The translations under genes and the position numbers were made by a program. DNA of 64,000 nt, taken from the NCBI RefSeq assembly GCF_024763615.1, contig NC_077222.1:81902001-81966000 (forward strand), in the 5' to 3' direction. Source of the DNA: Phlebotomus papatasi. Its lineage: Eukaryota; Arthropoda; Insecta; Diptera; Psychodidae. Of this stretch, positions 57,442 through 64,000 are shown one piece after another. The notes beneath the pieces are model-generated. The model worked only from the letters and a program-made list of their open reading frames with translations, was not told the DNA's origin and did no database searches. The number at the start of each line of letters is the position of its first letter. Position 1 is the first letter of the stretch.

Positions 57442-59872
57442 CCTGATAGTTTTCTATCTAATTTAAGGATTAGAATTAAATTTGATCCGAAATTTGGATG
57501 GTTCTTCATTGTCTACACTTTGTCACCATTGTCTACACCTAAATTGTAGAGAATACAGCAGATTCCCTCGAAAATTCTACTCTCATAGGGACAGGCGGGG
57601 AAATGATGAGATCGAATGAAAATTGTGCGAAAAATGTGTCTTTTTCCACTGCAATTAATTGCAATCTATCTCAAGGCTATTGGGGGGAAAATATGATGAT
57701 TTCATCACAGCAAAATGAATGAGACAGACACTGAGTCGACTGAGATGGAAAAACAAGTGGAAAATATTGGAATGCGGCGATTTTTCATGCAACACAATGG
57801 AAATTTCTATCTAGGCAATTTTCACTTTTGCCTTCTGTGGATTTTTCCGACTCACCTGCAATTCTCAGGAGTCTCGGGTCATTGGAAAATTCTGTGCGGG
57901 AATTTTCCGTTGCGATCGCACCAAAATTGCAATATTTTCACAGGCAACTTAAATTAGCAACACGCACAAACGTTTTTCACTGTTTTCACTGATGATATCA
58001 AAGGAAGCTGGGACAATTTTCACAAAACAATATTCACTTTTTTCTGAAAACTATGGCCGGTGGAAAACTCTTAATTTTGAAGGGCTTCCCTTCCAAAGTT
58101 CACTTTCAACTTGAACTACAACAATTCACTAATGAGTCCACACGTAAATATCTTCATTTATCCTGTTTTTCTTCTGGATTTTCATCATTTTCCTTAAGCC
58201 AAAGTGTGCTATAAAATGTTCGTGAAAACCGTCCTTTTTTCGATTATGTTCGAATTCGAACGTCGAAATTCTTTTCGACATGGTGGCCGAAAATGGTGAG
58301 GTGAGTTTCGTCCATTGAGGTGAATATCTGGCAAAAACATTTTGGAAAAACGTGATTTTCTTATGGAAAAAGCCGGAATATTGCAAAAATTTATATAAAA
58401 GCATATTTTTAAAAGTTTATGTGTGTCGATTGATGTGTAAAATCCGCGCGATAGCAGTGATTTATGTGAAAATTCATGATAAAAAGTGTTTCGTCTAGAA
58501 GTGCGTGTCGCCGCGAAATCTGAAAATTTTACCAATTTTCCGGGACTATTTTCCTCAAATAGAAACTGTGGAACTATTAATCATATTCAGAACTTACCTG
58601 TGGACAATTTTTAACCTAGTTCAGTGAAAAACAGCAAGGAATTTGCAGAGAAAACGCCAAGAAACACAACGGCGTCCCAAGGATTCTCAAATGTTATGGA
58701 TCTGCAGCGTCCGCCATCATAGCAGTAAGTTTGAAATAAAACGATCACTTTCTATGATTTAATGTTTTTTTCATTTATTTACATAAATACTATGCTCATA
58801 AAATATTCTTGAACATTACAATATTTTCTCTAAAAAATAGTTGTACATTTAACATTGGATAGAATTGTACAATTTTGTCTGGAAACCCTAAAATAATATT
58901 TTTCTTTCTTAAAATATCAAATATTACAATAATAATTCTTAAAAACAAGAAAAAAATATCTTAAATATCTTGTAAAATTATTGGCACTTGAATTTACAGT
59001 GAAAGGCACATATTATCTTTTGTTTCTCCAATTTACAGTATATAATTATTTTTAATTGTCCTGTATATGTACAAGCTCATCCAATAAAGCCCCCCCCCCC
59101 CCAACCCTCTCATAGAAATCTTCCAAGAAAATTCATTTAATAAATTTTTATGCAAATAATTGTCAGATGGGAGGGATAAGAAATATAAAAAATTAACACA
59201 GAACTCATGATGAAATCCAATGAACACCTGGGAGCACTTGTTGCTCACCAGAGTATGTTCAGTCCTGCCAAAAATGGACGGGAAATAAAATTGAAAAATT
59301 GTCTTGGTACCTGTTTTGAAAACCAGCAAAAAGTATCTTGAGGACAAGTTTCACGAGGCAGCATGAGAATTCTAAATACACTTTATAGACTCTCAATTCT
59401 CTCTCTCTCCCTCAAGAGACACCTGTGTTACCTTCGAAAGAAAAAAAATTGTTCTTTGTCACAGGCACGCACATTTCTGGCTCAAACTTCTCCGTGCAAT
59501 GTGCCTCAACTTGCAGAATTTACATAATTTTCGTCAACGCCTCTTTCATCGTCCGGGGTCTTACCTTCTGACCCCCTCGAGAGTGTTACTTATTGCACTT
59601 TTGGAGTGAGAAAGAGGGTGAGATTTTCTAGAGATTTTTGTCAGGTGAGGGTTTCTCAGAAGGGTGTATTTCTCCTCAAAGATTTTCTCTCATTTTAACT
59701 GAAGGATTTTTAACCCAAGTTCCCAGGGAGCTTCACGGTATGTGGGAAAATTGGTCAGGTTTCTGGAGAAACCACAATTTCCCTAGTTGATCCTTAATCG
59801 TGTTGTTTTGACTGAGAAAAAAAAATCTAGCAAAAATCTAGAAAATCCCTATGAAAATTTTAATTTTTATGC
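57442..59872. other. Downstream of MED18 copy 2, no gene recognised
   Basis: 57442-58887 mirrors 54070-55528. From 58888 on the DNA is single-copy and AT-rich, with a 13-C run at 59090-59102 and CTCTCT tracts near 59398-59412. Antisense frames at 58129-58404 and 59033-59347 are not preserved in the other copy or carry no motif. Confidence 0.45.
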
Positions 59873-60087
59873 CTTCGCCATACCTTTTAGGTCGCTATAA
59901 TTTCATGAAGTCAAAATTCGCGTTCCTTTCTTTCTCAAAAGATTTACATAAGGGAAGTGTGCCAAATTTCGGCCGGCTTCTAATTTCGGCCACTTTGAGT
60001 GTAATTTCGGCCATGGAAATAAATTAATTAAAATTACGTATATTATCTCCGAATAGTCAAAGAATTCATTTCGCTTTTAAATATTTA

Positions 60088-60425
60088 CAGTAGACTCGCA
60101 AATGCGGCTCTTTTAAGATCGGGCTACTTTTTAATTCGGGCAGCGGTTACATTTGAAAAAAGTTTGTTGTCATTTTTCAAGTTTGATTATGATTATCAAA
60201 TGAATCAAATATGCTCAAATTTGGCATGATTTGTCTTAGTTTTGATGTGATTTTGCATTATTGAGGGATTTCCATGCAATTTACGTTATATATGAGTGTG
60301 TAAACTCAATATCTATATGCACATGAATAAAAAATCGTTGCATTCCAAAAAGTTTGTCTCCCGAATTTCTGTCTAATTCGGCTGACATTTCGTTCCCATA
60401 TGCCCGAATTTGAGAGAGTCTACTG
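60088..60425. mobile_element. Pogo-like MITE, diverged CAGTAGACTC family
   Basis: CAGTAGACTCGCAAATGCGG at the left and CCGAATTTGAGAGAGTCTACTG-type right end are inverted, with TA at 60086-60087 and 60426-60427. Nested inside 59952-61334. A related internal fragment (CTCAATCGGGATAACTTTTG) is at about 36127. Confidence 0.75.
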
Positions 60426-60828
60426 TATTCATTTTAGAATGTATTAACATAAAGACCGTTAAATTTTAGTTATAATTTGAATTTAAATTGCGTTGTAAAA
60501 ACTCAGTGGGGAAAGAGTCTTACAAAAAATGTGACAGATCGATTGTGTTTCTAGCAGTCTTACGATTTGTGGTGAAGTACAAGAGGTTTTCCTTCGGTGT
60601 TTTTCATGAAAATTGATTACTTTTCATTAAAGATTGTTTCTGTTTATGTTAATAATGAATCAATCTTTAAATTTCGGGTGAAATTTCTCAACTGGATCCT
60701 GTATTTCGCGTAAAAAAGTATATACTTTGTGGGCGTCCGGTGAGGCAGTGTTGCCTATTCCGGCAACATTTTTTGCTTTCCTAAATTTCTTATTCATTTT
60801 GTGTTTTTTTCAATTTCTGAGTTCTACA

Positions 60829-61015
60829 ATGTCCAGAGAAAAAAAAACCTCGCTTCTATAAAATAGATGATGTGGAAGGGGCCTTGGAAGAGTTCAGCAA
60901 GAGCAAATTGCTACGGGAATCTGCGTGTAAATTTGAGATGCTACTCTTCAGGTTTTCAGGACAAATTACACGGAAGATCCCAGGGCTTGTGGGTCATATA
61001 AACGTATTAAATTAA
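60829..61015 (+). pseudogene. Remnant of a pogo/CENP-B-type transposase N-terminus
   Basis: ATGTCCAGAG is followed by nine A. After shifting one base in that run, the frame reads PRFYKIDDVEGALEEFSKSK then LLRESACKFEM. This resembles a Pipsqueak-type helix-turn-helix (one helix, then a R/K-E-A-A-K-F-G-like second helix) at the start of pogo-family transposases. The frame ends at about 61015 and the catalytic part is missing. The assignment rests on pattern only. Confidence 0.35.
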
Positions 61016-62051
61016 ATATTAAACTCGTTCCGCTTGACGTTTTGAAATTTTCTGTCCGTTGCGTCACAAAAGGTGGTCAGAAAAAAGGTGGCCGGTATTT
61101 CACTCAAAGTGGCCGGAATACTACCCAAAGCAATGTCCATATTTTTATTAATTTTTCAATATTTTAGGAAGTGATTTAAAGAAAACAAAGATGATAAACT
61201 AGTTTTTAAGGTTCCACACAACCTTCCCGAAAAGGAAGTAACAAGAAATATCACTATGAATTAAAAATATTGCATTTCAAACTTAGGACTTCGGTGCTTA
61301 TATGCAACTATGCCGAAATGTGGCACACTTACCCTAAGTCTATCCCATTCTTTCGGCCTCAAAATTTTATTGAACTAAATTTAATTTGATGTGACGTTCA
61401 AGAAAAGAAGAAGAGTGCGAAAGAATGGTATAGACATATGCAAAGCTTTTAAGAAAGAAAAGGATGTGAATTTTGACTCTGTAAAATTCATGTCACTTTC
61501 TTTCTCATACGTATTATATTATGTCTGTCTCATTCTTCGCACTTCTAATCCAATTGAGCTAAATTCAATTAGTTTAGATGTTTAAAATAAGAAGAAGAGT
61601 GCAAAAGAGTGAGATAGACATATACTAAACTTTTAAGAAAGACAAAGATGTGAATTTTGACTATGAAATTCACGTCACTTTTTTTCCACACGTTTTTCAC
61701 TATATGTTTATCTTATTCTCCGTACTCTTTGAACTAAATTGAATTTGTTGTGACGTTCAAAAAAAGAAGAAGAGTGCGAAAGAGTAGGATGGACATATAT
61801 GCAAAACTTTTAAGAAAGAAAAGAATGTGAATTTTGACTATGAAATTCACATCACTTTTTTTCTCATGTTTTACACTATGTCTATCTAATTCTTCGCACT
61901 TCAAATCCAATTGAGCTAAATTGAATTTGGTTTGATGTTTAAAATAAGAAGAAGAGTGCAAAAGAGTGAGATAGACATATGTAAAACGTATGAGAAAGAC
62001 AGGGATTCCAATTTCAATTTCATGAAATTTTCCTGATCTAAAAGGTGTACA

Positions 62052-62721
62052 TTGCAACTTTCTAAAAAAACAAGATTTCAATCAATCAGACAAAAGCAAC
62101 AAATGACTATAATTTGTGAGATTCACAAGATTTGTCATCAGAAATTTCAGAGATTTCCTCAGCAAATTGCGCAATCTGTTGAGATTCTCAGGAATTTCCG
62201 GAGATTCATGTCTTATTAGAGTGAATCCGAATTGCGTGTGATCTCAACACTATAAAATAATTGTCCCCTTTGAGAATGAATTATCAAGATGCTCTTGTAA
62301 ATTTTTTCAAAGAATGATTTACAACCAGAGATTGACCTGCTGAAATCAGTCTTCAGAGAAATCAATATGGATTATCAGTCTTTTTTTTTTCTTCTTTTCA
62401 ACCACTCCCATTGTGAATTGAATTTTCTTGGGAAATTCCTCATTTTTTGACCATCTGATATAAAACCTTTATCTCAAATTGCGTCACTTATAAATTTTTC
62501 ACCCTAATAAATTTCAATAAAATTGCGAAAATATAGAAAGTGTAATTGAGAAAAATTGATTGATCAGGCCATTGATTGACTTATTGAAATTATACATTGG
62601 GTATATGCACTTTTGAGGAAAATATCACATTTTTCCCAGTAGATTATCTTGAGGTTATTGACAAGTTTTTGTTTTTTTTTTTAATCTAACCTGATTTTCA
62701 AATCTAGTTATTCCTTTAGAC
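62052..62721. other. Intergenic AT-rich DNA, no feature recognised
   Basis: No gene, tandem repeat or inverted ends seen. Confidence 0.5.
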
Positions 62722-62928
62722 CAGAGGCATGCAAGAACTGTTGAAACCGAATAAATGTCAAATGAAACATGTACGTCAATGGTCAAAACGCTACCAGAAC
62801 GAACTTATTTTGTCTTGGCTATATGGACCCGAGTGATTCCGACAGCCTTACATAAAATAGAAGAAGAAGAAGAAGAAGAACTTATTTTGACGTTTATTCG
62901 GTTTTTAACGGTTCTTGGCACACCTCTG
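62722..62928. mobile_element. hAT-type MITE, CAGAGG ends, copy 2, with nested retrotransposon tail
   Basis: CAGAGGCATGCAAGAACTGT and ACGGTTCTTGGCACACCTCTG-type right end are inverted. The 8-bp target duplication CTTTAGAC is exact (62714-62721, 62929-62936 within one base of border choice). Relative of 39152-39280; lengthened by the insertion at 62813-62877. Confidence 0.8.
62813..62877 (+). mobile_element. 5'-truncated non-LTR retrotransposon tail, 65 bp
   Basis: TCTTGGCTATATGGACCCGA through CATAAAATAG and a GAA-repeat tail, flanked by the 12-bp direct repeat GAACTTATTTTG (62801-62812, 62878-62889). A short 3' tail with simple-repeat end and such duplications is typical of LINE insertions cut short at the 5' side. 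Confidence 0.7.
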
Positions 62929-62936
62929 CTTTAGAC

Positions 62937-63149
62937 AAGACGTTTGAGTAAAGTTCTACAAGATTAAAGCTATTTTCATTAAATAATTCCTACTATTGAT
63001 AGTATTATCATAATTAAATTTGTAATGGAAGAGGAGAGCATATTTTGGGGTTGGGATTGTTGCTGCCTAATATTATAGGTTTGTCTTACTTGTGTACTTG
63101 TATAATGATGGAGACTCTATGGGCTGTGCAGGTGGATGCCGACGGCAAA
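62937..63149. other. Short intergenic or intronic DNA before the Brinker-type gene
   Basis: No feature recognised. If the gene at 63150 has a further exon, its intron would start here on the - strand (possible donor GTGATT near 63152). Confidence 0.4.
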
Positions 63150-64000
63150 TCACTGCCTGAGATCGTCCTCCTGCTGAAGCCATTTGTCCACTTGACGTTG
63201 AGGTACGCCAAATTTAGGTGGAACGGCACATTGGTCCGCACGACATGATACGTCGTGGTAGTAGGTTTCGATGGCCTTTAGTTTGAAGTCAACACTGTAG
63301 GGTTGGGCATTTATATGATGTGCTGGCCATTCCCCAGACTCCGATCCCGAACTGTAGGCCCCGTCGACAGGTGACCAACTGCTGAATATATAGTCACCGT
63401 ATGTTGGCGGTGCTGCGCATGCAGCCGCCATGTTATGATACGGTGGGCTCGGGTAGAAGTTGTAATCGTAGGCGTAAACATTGTTGTTCTCATAGAGCAA
63501 CGGTGATGAGCAAGGATGATTACTCCAGATGATTGGATCATTTGTAACTGTGGGACTTTTTTTAAAGTCACCCACATCATCATAGGCACTTGACGCCTCA
63601 TCTTCACCATCACTGTCGAGGTATGGCTTGAAGAGTTTTACAACTTTTGGCGGTGTTACGGCGTTGGGTGATGGGGAGGATGATGTTGAGGAAGATGAGG
63701 ATGCAACGGATGAACAGGACGTGGAGAGTTTCCTTTTGTTACGACAGGATAGGTCAACTGGTGGTGGACTGGATACACTGGATGGAGTCATTGGGATGAT
63801 CTCTTCCTGACGCCATTCACATTTTACGGCTGGAACTCGGGCATCTAATGGTTCATTGCGTACCCTATGAGCCAACGATAGATCTATGGGTCCTTCGTGA
63901 CGGATCTCATGATGGTAGGACGAGAAATTTGACGTCGGTGGCATGTTGTAGGGCATAGGGTGTTGTGGATACATAACTGGGGGTGTCACTGGTGCAATAT
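63150..64000 (-). CDS. Brinker-type (BrkDBD) transcription regulator, 5' end outside window
   Basis: Nuclear DNA-binding protein, likely a repressor. The frame is open to the window edge (IAPVTPPVMYPQHPM), so the start is not seen. Visible parts in order: Pro/Met/Tyr-rich stretch; CtBP-binding motif PIDLS in HEGPIDLSLAH; second PVDLS in SPPPVDLSCRNKRKL with a basic nuclear signal; Ser tract; acidic DSDGEDEASSAYDDVGD; Tyr/Pro-rich segment; and a Brinker-like helix-turn-helix YSVDFKLKAIETYYHDVSCR followed by FGVPQRQVDKWLQQ. The stop TGA at 63150-63152 comes three residues after the domain (DDLRQ). The DNA-binding domain is thus C-terminal, whereas it is near the N-terminus in Brinker itself. 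The exact orthologue is not recognised. Confidence 0.8.
   Translation of the reverse strand, partial: IAPVTPPVMYPQHPMPYNMPPTSNFSSYHHEIRHEGPIDLSLAHRVRNEPLDARVPAVKCEWRQEEIIPMTPSSVSSPPPVDLSCRNKRKLSTSCSSVASSSSSTSSSPSPNAVTPPKVVKLFKPYLDSDGEDEASSAYDDVGDFKKSPTVTNDPIIWSNHPCSSPLLYENNNVYAYDYNFYPSPPYHNMAAACAAPPTYGDYIFSSWSPVDGAYSSGSESGEWPAHHINAQPYSVDFKLKAIETYYHDVSCRADQCAVPPKFGVPQRQVDKWLQQEDDLRQ

Larger units (their letters stand above)
56029..58887. repeat. Duplicated segment, copy 2 (starts at the assembly gap)
   Basis: Counterpart of 52953-55528. It differs by scattered substitutions, small indels and one 268-bp MITE (56289-56556) absent from copy 1. Confidence 0.95.
59952..61334. mobile_element. TAA-flanked transposon, GGGAAGTGTGCC ends, with transposase remnant
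   Basis: GGGAAGTGTGCCAAATTTCG and CGAAATGTGGCACACTTACCC are inverted, with TAA on both sides (59949-59951, 61335-61337). TTTCGGCCA-type motifs recur near both ends (59985-60015, 61090-61130). It shares ends with the MITE at 13634-14056, holds the pogo-like MITE 60088-60425, and retains a helix-turn-helix-like coding piece at 60829. Confidence 0.8.
59873..62051. mobile_element. Foldback element related to 38783-39039, with nested insertions
   Basis: The left end CATACCTTTTAGGTCGCTAT leads to TTTCATGAAGTCAAAATTC. The right end has AATTTCATGAAATTTTCCTG then ATCTAAAAGGTGTAC, roughly inverted. 61340-62050 holds four alternating inverted blocks (GAAGAAGAGTGCGAAAGAGT and its complement). A 1.38-kb element interrupts the left arm. 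Borders approximate. Confidence 0.65.

Noticed and set aside
1..64000. CRISPR arrays, rRNA genes, bacterial-type operons
   Set aside because: None seen; tandem arrays here lack spacer structure and genes have introns.

Overview
The window is a 64-kb piece of an insect chromosome, most likely from a fly (Diptera). The best-conserved gene is the ecdysone-pathway nuclear receptor Hr4. Genes have GT-AG introns, the DNA is AT-rich, and miniature inverted-repeat transposons (MITEs), mostly flanked by TA, TTAA or 8-9 bp duplications, are very dense. I cannot fix the genus from sequence alone. A 500-N assembly gap lies at 55529-56028.

Layout. 1-17.7 kb: no gene recognised; a tRNA-derived SINE and about ten MITEs. 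17.7-39.7 kb: Hr4 on the + strand, with a probable long 5' UTR, a 13-nt coding end of exon 1, a large low-complexity N-terminal exon, a 10.9-kb intron packed with nested transposons, a DNA-binding/ligand-binding-domain exon, two short ligand-binding-domain exons, and a distal exon that holds an unexplained 101-codon open frame. 40-43.3 kb: extremely AT-rich probable Hr4 3' UTR. 47.2-49.8 kb: a 2.55-kb PIF/Harbinger transposon with exact TAA target duplications, an intact transposase and a frameshifted SANT-like partner gene. 50.2-53.2 kb: a zinc-finger gene whose intron contains the complete porphobilinogen synthase gene (ALAD) on the opposite strand. 53.4-54.1 kb: MED18. 52.95-55.53 kb and 56.03-58.89 kb are near-identical copies on either side of the gap, so MED18 and the 3' end of the zinc-finger gene appear twice; this may be an uncollapsed haplotype. 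59.9-62.1 kb: three nested transposons. 63.15-64 kb: the C-terminal part of a Brinker-type DNA-binding protein on the - strand, running off the window.

Functional picture. Hr4 and the Brinker-type protein are transcription regulators. MED18 is a Mediator head subunit and ALAD is a heme-pathway housekeeping enzyme. They do not form a pathway. The observations most worth following are the possible second C-terminus of Hr4 (exon skipping or stop-codon readthrough), the transposon stack ending 24 nt before an Hr4 acceptor site, a hAT-like element family built around internal minisatellites, and the suspected false duplication around MED18.
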